Part shown: positions 6,201 to 14,077 of the stretch, in pieces
Position numbering within the stretch: position 1 is the stretch's first letter
How the letters are laid out: each line of letters begins with the position of its first letter
Virus record (IMG/VR): IMGVR_UViG_3300031772_000336
Location: 1-21,484 of that record
Direction: 5' to 3' (one strand)
From: a virus
Length of the DNA: 21,484 nt
Translations under genes and position numbers: made by a program
Notes under the pieces: generated by a model
What the model saw: the letters and a program-made list of their open reading frames with translations, nothing else
Databases searched by the model: none
What the model was told of the DNA's origin: nothing

Positions 6201-7592
6201 ATGAAAACCGTAGGTGTATATTCCGGGAGATTCCAACCACCCCATTTGGGTCATGTTGATATTTACAAACAACTCAAACAGGTGACCGGCCCCGATACTT
6301 TCATAGGATCGTCTGATAAAGTTGAGTTTCCAGGTTCCCCCCTCAATTTCCAAGAGAAACAACAAATTTGGGTTCGTCATGGTGTTCCCGCCGATAACAT
6401 CATCAGAGTCAAAAACAACTATAAACCTGAAGAAGTAACCGATAAGTATGACGCTAATAATACAGCTTTGGTTGTGGTCGTTGGTGAAAAAGATTACAAC
6501 AGGTTTGGTCAGAAAAAGACAAAACAAGGTAATAAAGAAGTGTGGTTAAAGGCCGACAATACTCCTGGATTTTACCAACCCTACAAGGGAAACGAAAACA
6601 ATTTAAGACCACTGAAAGAACACGGCTACATTTGGTTTATATCCAATTCAGTAAGAATCAGCGTGGGTGGAAAACAACTTTCTGGGACTGTGGCCCGTGA
6701 AGTTTTAAGTCATCCAAACCTAACCGACGAACAAAGACGAAAGTTATTTCAGAAGGTGTTTGGTTGGTTTGATATCGGTCTGTATGAGCACTTGGTTGAT
6801 AAGTTTACGGAAGCCAGATCGTTCTCAGAAAAACCCGCAACGACTCCATCCAAAATCACAAAACCCATCAAAGAGGAATCGGAAAACATGTTCTATATTG
6901 ACGTGTACAATAAGGATGGCGAAGTATTCACAACGATTGGTGCAAAAAATAATCTGAGTGTAACAACTGAAACCAATAGAATCTTTAAAGAGCATGATGC
7001 TGGATTCATACCGAAAATAGTGGTAAAGGATGAAAATGGTAAGCCGCTTAAAACAATAACATACAGAGAGTGGCTAAAATCGGGAGGCGTGGCAGCCTAC
7101 GCAAAAGCGAAACAGGCTTACATAGTTAAAACCGCTAAATTAAAGGCTAGCCGAATAGCAGCCAGATCGGGATCGCCATTGAGATTTTCTAAGACGGCGG
7201 ACCAAATCAAGGAAGTCATTAATCAGATAATCACTGAGTTGATGCCGCCAGCTTCAGCCATTCCTCAGAGCAGCGATGTCAGCGCAGTCGGAACCGACAC
7301 CACTCCTGTAGGTGCCGCCGAGCGAGCTAAAGCGGTTGCGCTGGCTCGGCAAAATGCTATGAAGGCCAAACAACAGGCTGAAAGAGATTTAAAAGCGATA
7401 ACCAAGGATAAAGAGTTTAAGGAAAAAGACCTGATAAGCCTCAAAAAAGACAAGATTCCTGATAAGCGAAAAGAAATAGACGCTCTTAATAAACAGGCGG
7501 CTTCTGGTGGAGAAGATACTTCTTCAGCTACCCTAACTGAAAGTTGGTTGGAAGACTTCAAAACGAAATTAAGGGAAGCCAAGAGAATATAA
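6201..7592 (+). CDS. Nucleotidyltransferase-superfamily protein with a coiled-coil virion-like tail
   Basis: A 463-residue protein. Residues 1-200 are a cytidylyltransferase/NMN-adenylyltransferase-type domain: GRFQPPHLGH at 9-18 supplies the HxGH nucleotide-binding motif (H15, H18), and LSGTVARE at 160-167 corresponds to the C-terminal (I/L)S-x-T-x-x-R motif. Such enzymes transfer a nucleotide from CTP or ATP with release of pyrophosphate; the substrate here cannot be told. Residues about 230-300 form a separate small domain beginning near MFYIDVYNKDG. Residues about 336-345 (IKEVINQIITE) resemble the leader helices of neighbouring proteins. After a Pro/Ala linker, residues about 370-440 are a charged coiled coil. 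Start ATG 6201 lies 3 bases after the preceding stop. Neighbours suggest it may be carried in the virion, which is an inference. Confidence 0.8.
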   Translation: MKTVGVYSGRFQPPHLGHVDIYKQLKQVTGPDTFIGSSDKVEFPGSPLNFQEKQQIWVRHGVPADNIIRVKNNYKPEEVTDKYDANNTALVVVVGEKDYNRFGQKKTKQGNKEVWLKADNTPGFYQPYKGNENNLRPLKEHGYIWFISNSVRISVGGKQLSGTVAREVLSHPNLTDEQRRKLFQKVFGWFDIGLYEHLVDKFTEARSFSEKPATTPSKITKPIKEESENMFYIDVYNKDGEVFTTIGAKNNLSVTTETNRIFKEHDAGFIPKIVVKDENGKPLKTITYREWLKSGGVAAYAKAKQAYIVKTAKLKASRIAARSGSPLRFSKTADQIKEVINQIITELMPPASAIPQSSDVSAVGTDTTPVGAAERAKAVALARQNAMKAKQQAERDLKAITKDKEFKEKDLISLKKDKIPDKRKEIDALNKQAASGGEDTSSATLTESWLEDFKTKLREAKRI

Positions 7593-7624
7593 TTTCCTCA
7601 AAAGTTTAATCGGTTATCTATGTA

Positions 7625-8488
7625 TTGGCAAGAAAAGTTAACATTGCTAATACTATGGCCGAAGGCGTTATACCACTAAGAAAAGCTCCAACGACAACGA
7701 CACCCGTTCCCGTTGTAGAAGAACCCAAATATCCATCCGAAGTCATCCCTCTACCAACTAAGGGATGGTTTTATCCTGAAGGACATCCCCTATCCACAGG
7801 CGAAATCGAAGTCAAACAGATGACGGCTCGGGAAGAAGACCTCCTATCCAACCAAGAACTCATCAAGAAGGGTAAGGTGTTGGACAAGCTTTTGGAGACA
7901 CTCATCGTCAACAAAAACATCAAGCTGGATGAGATTTTGACACCGGATAAGAATGCTATTTTTATGGCTATTCGTCGGTTAGCTTATGGTGATGATTATA
8001 TCGTATTGATTACGTGTCCATCCTGCGCTACCCAAAATAAAGTTGCCATTAATCTTGGTAATCTCCAATACAAACCATTTAATTTTGACTCTTGCAAAAA
8101 GGGCGAAAACTCATTCACTTTCAAACTTCCAAATGGTAAGACGATTACTTACAAAATACTGAATGGTATTGATGACGTGAGTATAGACGCCGAAATCTCT
8201 AATTTCAAGAAACTATCCAAAGATGGGAATACTAGGGATTGGACTACACGGATCAAATACGTCGTTACTACAATTGATGGAAATTCAGACAAAGGATTTA
8301 TTCGTAAGTTTGTGGATGAACAACTGATGGCTAAGGATAGTCTAGCTCTCCGACGACATATCAGAGAAACCTCTCCTGATGTGGATATGACTTTTGATTT
8401 CAAATGTGAAGATTGTAGTAACGAAAGGAGACTTGATATTCCGATGGGGATTTCCTTTCTATGGCCTGACTTTGACTCCAGAAGATAA
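7625..8488 (+). CDS. 26: Baseplate hub assembly protein, T4 gp26-like
   Basis: A 287-residue protein of the T4 gp26-type baseplate family, longer than T4 gp26 (208). Recognisable parts: a Pro/Thr-rich N-terminus, then IPLPTKGWFYP, the AREED-x-LLS block, KKGKVLDKLLETLI, the LAYGDDY-x-VLITCP segment with C131-x2-C134, a second pair C261-x2-C264, and the C-terminal SFLWPDF. The two Cys pairs probably bind one zinc. The start is uncertain: TTG 7625 gives the N-terminus ARKVN, while ATG 7655 would begin MAEGVIPL; neither has an SD. In T4, gp26 works in assembly of the central baseplate hub, and its position just before a small overlapping gene and the tape-measure gene fits. The 3' end overlaps the next ORF in another frame. 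Confidence 0.8.
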   Translation: MARKVNIANTMAEGVIPLRKAPTTTTPVPVVEEPKYPSEVIPLPTKGWFYPEGHPLSTGEIEVKQMTAREEDLLSNQELIKKGKVLDKLLETLIVNKNIKLDEILTPDKNAIFMAIRRLAYGDDYIVLITCPSCATQNKVAINLGNLQYKPFNFDSCKKGENSFTFKLPNGKTITYKILNGIDDVSIDAEISNFKKLSKDGNTRDWTTRIKYVVTTIDGNSDKGFIRKFVDEQLMAKDSLALRRHIRETSPDVDMTFDFKCEDCSNERRLDIPMGISFLWPDFDSRR

Positions 8489-8690
8489 AGTCCGAATACA
8501 CCAAGAAATTTTCCAACTGATTTACAACTCTCAAGGCGGTTTCACCCACGATGAGGTGTACAATATGCCTATCTATCTTCGGTATTTCTACCTTCGTTGT
8601 CTGATCGATCAGAGACAGAAAGAGGCTAAACAAGCAGAAAAGTCGCAACAAACACCGCCAAGCAAAAAGGTCATACAGAAACCTTTCTAA
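8394..8690 (+). CDS. Small tail/baseplate assembly protein overlapping the gp26-like gene
   Basis: The frame 8391-8690 overlaps the end of the gp26-like gene by up to 95 bases in the +1 frame. No ATG is available before the middle of the conserved part. Candidate starts are TTG 8394, GTG 8406, TTG 8433 (AAAGGAG is only 2 bases away) and TTG 8472. The coding signal is clear from about FPFYGLTLTPEDK: it continues through QEIFQLIYNSQGGFTHDE and VYNMPIYLRYFYL, a pattern I associate with small proteins found between gp26-like and tape-measure genes in T4-related phages, then a Lys/Gln-rich tail. Position matches T4 gene 51 or a tail assembly chaperone; sequence does not decide. It could be made from a non-ATG start, by translational coupling, or as a frameshifted extension of the upstream protein. 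The 3' end is firm, the start is not. Confidence 0.65.
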   Translation: MISNVKIVVTKGDLIFRWGFPFYGLTLTPEDKVRIHQEIFQLIYNSQGGFTHDEVYNMPIYLRYFYLRCLIDQRQKEAKQAEKSQQTPPSKKVIQKPF

Positions 8691-8707
8691 AATTCATTAA
8701 TCTCCAC

Positions 8708-8715
8708 TATTTATA
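8708..8715 (+). promoter_or_regulatory. TATTTATA box upstream of the tape-measure gene
   Basis: An exact TATTTATA in the 51-base gap before the tape-measure gene, ending 26 bases before ATG 8742. A start about 6 bases downstream would leave a leader of about 20 bases without an SD. Confidence 0.45.
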
Positions 8716-8741
8716 TTAGACGCCACAAACGTGCGTAAAAT

Positions 8742-11117
8742 ATGCCTGAAAACATTAAAGATAACATATCTATCACGGCTGAACTTCGTAACATATATGA
8801 AGAGATCGATGATATTCTTGAGAATAACAGGACCCAGTTGAAAGGGTTATACACCTTAACGTCGGACGTTTATGAAGAAAACAAAAAAATAGTTGAAACA
8901 CAAAAAAAAGCTTTCATCCAAACAAAGGCGTGGTATTCTGTTGAAGAACAAATACGAAAAAACCAAGAAAAGCAAAAAGATTTAAGAGAGGAACTTAAAG
9001 AATTGGTTGATGCTGAACTTGCTACGGAAGCAAACGTAGCAGCTATTATGTCGGAGGTAAATGCTCTGGTCGCAGCTAGATTGGGATTAGATGCAAAGAA
9101 GAATCGAAATGCAGCTATTGGAAATGTTTTATCGACTATCGGTTTGGAAAATCTCCATAAATCTTACACATCCATAAGTTCTACACTATCCCAAGGATTA
9201 AAACTTTCCACTGTCTGGGCCCTTATTGGTAAATGGTTAGCATTTTCCGTTGGTGTGTTCGATAAGATTGATAAGCAAGCTGCCGATTTTCGTAAGACAA
9301 TGGGAATAACCAGAACCTACACATCAGAGATAGACAAATCTGCTAGAGCAGTAGCTTTTAATTTGGCTCATGTTGGTGCAACTGCAAAAGATGCATACGA
9401 TTCATTTATTGGGATAGCTAACTCTCTTGGTTCTGCGTATTACGCAACCAAAGAAATGTCAACCGATATGGCTCTAATGCAGGCGCAATTGGGAATTGCG
9501 GCTGGAACGTCTGCTGAATTTCTACAGACAATGGGTATGGTCGGAAGAACGACTGCTGATGCCCAAAAGGACATGGCTTTATTTACAGCTCAATTGTCTG
9601 AAGCAGCAGGAACCAATCTTACTAAAGTAATGGGAGATGTGGCCAATGCAGCTAAATCAGGTTATGTTTTCTTATCAAGAGATCCCGCAGCGTTAGCCAA
9701 AGCCGCAGTTCAAGCTAGACTTTTGGGCACATCGCTTGATAAAATCACATCTTCTGCGGAAAGCTTGGTAGATTTCACACATTCCGTAGAAGCAGAAATG
9801 GAAGCCAGCGTTCTTGCTGGTGAAGGAATCAATCTTCAACGTGCTCGCGAGTTGGCTTACAATCGGGACATCAAAGGTCTTAATGAGGAAATCCTTAAAC
9901 TTGCTAAACAGCATCGTTACGAACAAATGGACCCGTTCCAACAGAAATCGTTTGCTAAAGCAGTTGGAGTATCGGCCGACGAAATGGGAAGAATGGTTCA
10001 ATCCCAACGGGAAAGAGCCAATATGGAAGCAGAGATTATGGCTCGTGGACCTCCTGCTGAAAAGGCTCGTCTTCAACGGTTGAAAGACATGGAAAGGGCG
10101 TCAGCCAATATAGTCAAGGATGAAGCGGCTTTGGCCAGAAAACAACTTTCTACGTTAGCCAACCAGTCCCGAATAGCTGCCATAACTAACTCTTGGCAAG
10201 CAATAACCCAACGATTGGCTGAGGTGATTCTTCCTGTAGTTGATGTCGTTCTTGGAGCTATTGCTTATACACTTGGAGTATTAAACAAGAGTTGGGTAGC
10301 TTGGGTAGGCGTTGCTGTAATGGGTTTGACTACAGTTATAGGATTGGGTTGGGGGTTTTATAAACTAATTGGAAGATTGGGTATGGCTTTTGGAAGAGCC
10401 ATTGGAACAGGTATCGCCTCAGCGCTTCAGGGAGCTGCTGTCGGATTACAAGCATTGGGTGCAGCCGGAGCCAATCCTATAACGTGGATTGGTATCGCCG
10501 CTTTACTTGCTTTGGGCGCCGCCTTTGTTATGGTGGCTTATGGTATAAATCTTATATTGAAGGCTCTACCACAAGCCGCTCAAGGTTTCAGTATTTTCGC
10601 TGAGGCTATAACTAAAATGGGTTGGAATGATATTGCTAAGATGGCGGCTATGGTTCCTGTGTTGTATGCTTTGGCCCCTGCTTTAGTAGCCTTTGCGGTA
10701 GGAGCAGCAGCCGGCGGCGGAGCAATGGGATTGTTGGCCCGTGGTTTCTCAGCCATAGGCTCTGGTCTGGCCTCATTAGTAAATCCCAATCTGGGTGGAG
10801 CCATTGGTCAAATAAACTTGATGGCGGAAGCAGTAAGAAATCTAAACACTGCCCTTGACGATATACCGATTATCAAAATGGCCGCAATCCAAATCACCAG
10901 TGCTATGGGTATGCCTGTTGCCAATGCAAGACAGACAGGAGACGATGCGGTAATCTCAACTCTCAACAGAGGCTTTGAGATGTTGGGCGGTAAAATCGAC
11001 CGAATACAAAACCCCGTCATGAAGGTGGATGGCCAACTCCTAACCTCTACTTTGGCCCGACAAACCGAATTCACGAATGGATATGGCGTGAATAATGCTA
11101 AACTGGCAATGGGATAA
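8742..11117 (+). CDS. Tail tape-measure protein (gp29-like by position)
   Basis: A 791-residue protein with tape-measure architecture. Residues about 10-125 are a charged coiled coil (many Lys/Glu and Gln). Residues about 180-470 are Ala-rich helices (TAKDAYDSFIGIANSLG and similar). Several hydrophobic segments follow: about 490-512, 517-545, 577-609 and 638-668, separated by Gly/Ala-rich stretches. Tape-measure proteins set tail length, fill the tube lumen, and leave with the DNA, their hydrophobic segments probably inserting in the host membrane. T4 gp29 has 590 residues, so a longer tail than T4 is possible but not established. It follows the gp26-like and small overlapping genes and precedes the gp48/54-like gene, a normal baseplate-module order. 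Start ATG 8742 has no SD. Confidence 0.8.
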   Translation: MPENIKDNISITAELRNIYEEIDDILENNRTQLKGLYTLTSDVYEENKKIVETQKKAFIQTKAWYSVEEQIRKNQEKQKDLREELKELVDAELATEANVAAIMSEVNALVAARLGLDAKKNRNAAIGNVLSTIGLENLHKSYTSISSTLSQGLKLSTVWALIGKWLAFSVGVFDKIDKQAADFRKTMGITRTYTSEIDKSARAVAFNLAHVGATAKDAYDSFIGIANSLGSAYYATKEMSTDMALMQAQLGIAAGTSAEFLQTMGMVGRTTADAQKDMALFTAQLSEAAGTNLTKVMGDVANAAKSGYVFLSRDPAALAKAAVQARLLGTSLDKITSSAESLVDFTHSVEAEMEASVLAGEGINLQRARELAYNRDIKGLNEEILKLAKQHRYEQMDPFQQKSFAKAVGVSADEMGRMVQSQRERANMEAEIMARGPPAEKARLQRLKDMERASANIVKDEAALARKQLSTLANQSRIAAITNSWQAITQRLAEVILPVVDVVLGAIAYTLGVLNKSWVAWVGVAVMGLTTVIGLGWGFYKLIGRLGMAFGRAIGTGIASALQGAAVGLQALGAAGANPITWIGIAALLALGAAFVMVAYGINLILKALPQAAQGFSIFAEAITKMGWNDIAKMAAMVPVLYALAPALVAFAVGAAAGGGAMGLLARGFSAIGSGLASLVNPNLGGAIGQINLMAEAVRNLNTALDDIPIIKMAAIQITSAMGMPVANARQTGDDAVISTLNRGFEMLGGKIDRIQNPVMKVDGQLLTSTLARQTEFTNGYGVNNAKLAMG

Positions 11118-11125
11118 TATTTATT
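11118..11125 (+). promoter_or_regulatory. TATTTATT box directly after the tape-measure stop codon
   Basis: TATTTATT begins directly after the TAA of the tape-measure gene and ends 5 bases before ATG 11131, the same spacing as the box before 2324. If used as a late promoter, the transcript would begin at the start codon. Confidence 0.4.
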
Positions 11126-11130
11126 GAAGT

Positions 11131-13755
11131 ATGGCAAATAACGACAGATTAGACACAATCCAAATTCTATCAGGATTTCCTCCTGCGGTAAAAAACGTTC
11201 CGCCAAATTATCCAACCGTTCCAACTCCTGATAAGATCAGTCTGCTCTGGAGATACAACAGTACAGATATTTATCATCGGTTTAATCCATATACCGAATA
11301 CCCGATGTATTTTGGTATTCTTAAAAACAAACAACCTTTTGTTTGGAGATACCCAGACGAAGGAGATGAATCTTTATTTGGTGAGTTGCCTAAACAGTTT
11401 AAGTCGTTGGAATCAAGAGTATTTCCTGTTAGGTCAGCTTCCGACGACGCAGTTCGTATAGGTAAATGGTCTGTATCTCCCTCCGGTGTTTTATTTTACA
11501 TTAATCAAGCTACTCTGCAAAAGTTACAACCATGCGATGAAACTAGAACCTATGCCTTACCATCGGTAATGGTGTCCACGATTCGTCCTTTGACATTTGA
11601 TTTGTTGAACCGGCCCACGAGACACGTTGAAGGTCTGGGGGATATATTTGCTGGAGGAGTAGCAACTAAAGTTTTCAGTGTTTTTGGATTGAGTGGTGGA
11701 GGATTTTCAACACCCGGCAGCACCGTCGGCGACGGTGCTTTGCCGAGTGGTGGTGGGGGAAGAGGTTTAATCCGTGGAACAGATGCAAATAACGCGTTGA
11801 ATAATTTACAAATGAGATGGCCACCACCATCAGCCGGTCCAACGTCTTTTCTTGGTGGCCTTCTTAATTCCGCCACGGGCACAGCAGGTAATGTGCTCAG
11901 ATCGACTTCTGGAAGAGCAAAAAAATCTCCAGGACAATTCAGAGCGGATGAGGCTGCTGCGGATATGATGTATAATACCACAATACAATATCCTGTTAAT
12001 ATATATGCTGGCAATACCGGTCCAAGGTTTGCAGATTGGGTCATGCCTTGGAGTTGGAGTGGAAACACCGGAAAACCACCCCTTGCTAGTAATCCGGTAA
12101 AGTTTTATCCAACGCCACAGATTTTATCAAGAAATGTAATTACACCTTTTTCATTTCCGATCCGATATAGTGAGATAACTATACAAACGATAAATGATAA
12201 GACCGTTGGTGGATATCAACTGCCGATGACCATGTATGGAAATACAATTTTCCCAGCAAAAGATGAAGCATTCACCGAATCGGAAATGTTAATCAACTAT
12301 TCGTTTTATCTTAAACCACGATCTAGCGCAGTTAAACGTGATTGGATTTCAAAAATGACTGATCCTGAATCCGACGCGGTGAAGTCGATTAATAACAATC
12401 TGAAAGAGGTAATTAACAAAATTGATTTATCAGGAGACATCAGAACCGCCAATCTCTATGGTGGTTCCAAATTGATGTCGGATGGAAATCCTTCTCCTGA
12501 TATTTTGGGATATAATTGGATTATACAGCAAGGTCCAAAAAACAAATCCGATCTAAAAAACACTTACGGTGTTATAAAAGAATACAGCGATGCTTTTGCA
12601 AACTTCTCCAATATCAAATCAATAGATTCTTCTATTCGAGTTGAAAACGGAACCAACCTTAGAATGGCGACTTCTTTCAAATCGGACGCACTAAATCGGA
12701 TAAGTGTTTTAGAAAAGGATAGAAAGATACCCCCAGCTGAACGAATGAGCCAATATCCTCTTTATACGGAATGGGAACCCTATAAAGACGATTTAATCGC
12801 TTTCTTTTTCTACGATGTCGTCAATGAAAAGTATATTCCATTTCGAGCCACCGTCAAAGGAATTGCTGAAAGTAATTCGGCTCCGTGGGATGAACTTGCT
12901 TTCATTGGTCGTGCTGATAAACTCTACAATTATACTGGTTTTACCCGCACCTTAAACTTTACATTCAACGTAGTAGTCAATAGCATTATGGAATTGTTGC
13001 CGGTATGGAAAAAAATAAACTATATGGCTAGTGCAGTCAAACCTGCTAACTACACAACCGCAGGGTCAGCCGGTCAAAAAAGTTTTAACCGCTTTATGAT
13101 TCCCCCAATGTTTATGCTTACCATTGGTGATTTATACAAATATCAACCTGTAGTAATTACTTCCGTCAATGTGAATATACCTGAAGACGCTGCTTGGGAA
13201 ACATTAAATCAGGACAACTCAAATAAATGGAGTTACTTAAATGGTATAATTTCTGCTGCATATAATCTTGGTAAAAAGTACGGACAGCTTCCAAGAGAAG
13301 CTGAAATCCAGATAACCTGTAATGTGCTTGAAAAAGAAAGAGCTATTATTGGTGCAGGACATTATGGCCATGCTCCTCACACTGATTTGTTTTTGGAAGA
13401 TCAGTTTAATATCAGTGAAGCTTCTGACGGAAAACCTGCACTACCTTATTTGCCAACTCCGACCGATCTTCACAAAAATCTTTTGGTTTATAATGGTTCG
13501 GAAACTGTAAGAAGTTGGACTGAACGCGTGAAGGTTGATAAAGCAAAAGATAATGCCGCTTTGCTTGCAGCTCAACTTGATGAAAAGAGTGTTTATTTCA
13601 TAGGTCCAAAGATACCTCCGACGGGATTGCCAACAACTACGGGTGACAAATTAGCGGCTCAAAGCCAACAATTAAATAATGGTAAGAATGCTTTGGGAAC
13701 TAAAGGTACGGCTGCGCTCGGTAGGGCGACACCACCCAAACTGCCGACGAGATAA
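11131..13755 (+). CDS. Large baseplate/tail-tube-initiator protein with gp48/gp54-like C-terminal region
   Basis: An 874-residue structural protein. Residues about 174-216 are Gly/Ser-rich and look flexible. The most telling part is about 589-695: an Arg/Asp-rich turn, YNYTGFTRTLNFTFNV, then LLPVWKKINYMAS, a MIPPMFMLTIGD strand, and PEDAAWE. This pattern is typical of T4 gp48/gp54-type proteins, which cap the hub and start tail-tube polymerisation and share the tube fold. A WEPYKDDLIAFFFYD strand just before fits the same domain. It is more than twice the length of T4 gp48 or gp54, so the N-terminal 500 residues contain extra domains I cannot assign. Position between tape measure and gp53 supports a baseplate role. 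ATG 11131 follows a TATTTATT box by 5 bases and lacks an SD. Confidence 0.7.
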   Translation: MANNDRLDTIQILSGFPPAVKNVPPNYPTVPTPDKISLLWRYNSTDIYHRFNPYTEYPMYFGILKNKQPFVWRYPDEGDESLFGELPKQFKSLESRVFPVRSASDDAVRIGKWSVSPSGVLFYINQATLQKLQPCDETRTYALPSVMVSTIRPLTFDLLNRPTRHVEGLGDIFAGGVATKVFSVFGLSGGGFSTPGSTVGDGALPSGGGGRGLIRGTDANNALNNLQMRWPPPSAGPTSFLGGLLNSATGTAGNVLRSTSGRAKKSPGQFRADEAAADMMYNTTIQYPVNIYAGNTGPRFADWVMPWSWSGNTGKPPLASNPVKFYPTPQILSRNVITPFSFPIRYSEITIQTINDKTVGGYQLPMTMYGNTIFPAKDEAFTESEMLINYSFYLKPRSSAVKRDWISKMTDPESDAVKSINNNLKEVINKIDLSGDIRTANLYGGSKLMSDGNPSPDILGYNWIIQQGPKNKSDLKNTYGVIKEYSDAFANFSNIKSIDSSIRVENGTNLRMATSFKSDALNRISVLEKDRKIPPAERMSQYPLYTEWEPYKDDLIAFFFYDVVNEKYIPFRATVKGIAESNSAPWDELAFIGRADKLYNYTGFTRTLNFTFNVVVNSIMELLPVWKKINYMASAVKPANYTTAGSAGQKSFNRFMIPPMFMLTIGDLYKYQPVVITSVNVNIPEDAAWETLNQDNSNKWSYLNGIISAAYNLGKKYGQLPREAEIQITCNVLEKERAIIGAGHYGHAPHTDLFLEDQFNISEASDGKPALPYLPTPTDLHKNLLVYNGSETVRSWTERVKVDKAKDNAALLAAQLDEKSVYFIGPKIPPTGLPTTTGDKLAAQSQQLNNGKNALGTKGTAALGRATPPKLPTR

Positions 13756-13774
13756 TACCGAAGAATAATCATTT

Positions 13775-14074
13775 ATGAAACGCTATGAATCAACCGCAGT
13801 AGATGTAAGATATGATGGTAAAAGAGTATATCGAACTACAACGTATCCACAGATTAATCCGCTTGATAGCGACACCATCGTTATATCTAACGAAACAGAC
13901 ACGTTTGATAACTTGTCTTATAAGTTTTATGGTGATCCTACATTATGGTGGATTATAGCCTTAGCCAACGGTCAGGGAAATGGAAGAATGAGTGTTACTC
14001 CTGGTATTCAATTACGAATTCCTTCTCAAATTGATTCCATATTAAGTCAGTTTCACGACCTCAATAAACAATAA
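13775..14074 (+). CDS. 53: Baseplate wedge protein with LysM-like domain, T4 gp53-like
   Basis: A 99-residue protein. Residues about 38-85 form a LysM-like fold in the pattern of the T4 gp53 family: an ETDTFDNLSYKFYGDPTLWW strand-helix block, IIALANG, and the closing PGIQLRIPS. T4 gp53 belongs to the baseplate wedge and helps join wedges around the hub; in such proteins the LysM-like fold works as a structural module rather than in peptidoglycan binding. It is shorter than T4 gp53 (196 residues) and consists of little more than the LysM-like domain. Its stop lies 3 bases before the next start, so the two are clearly cotranscribed. Confidence 0.8.
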   Translation: MKRYESTAVDVRYDGKRVYRTTTYPQINPLDSDTIVISNETDTFDNLSYKFYGDPTLWWIIALANGQGNGRMSVTPGIQLRIPSQIDSILSQFHDLNKQ

Positions 14075-14077
14075 GTT

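Noticed and set aside
11550-12068. Minus-strand ORF of 172 codons, and other minus-strand ORFs such as 19386-19952 and 9693-10076
   Set aside because: All lie opposite well-supported + strand genes, have no recognisable domain, unlikely composition, and no own promoter or SD.
13771-13776. ATTTAT at the start of the gp53-like gene as another late box
   Set aside because: It overlaps the ATG itself, so it cannot be a promoter for this start, and the flanking bases do not fit the octamer.
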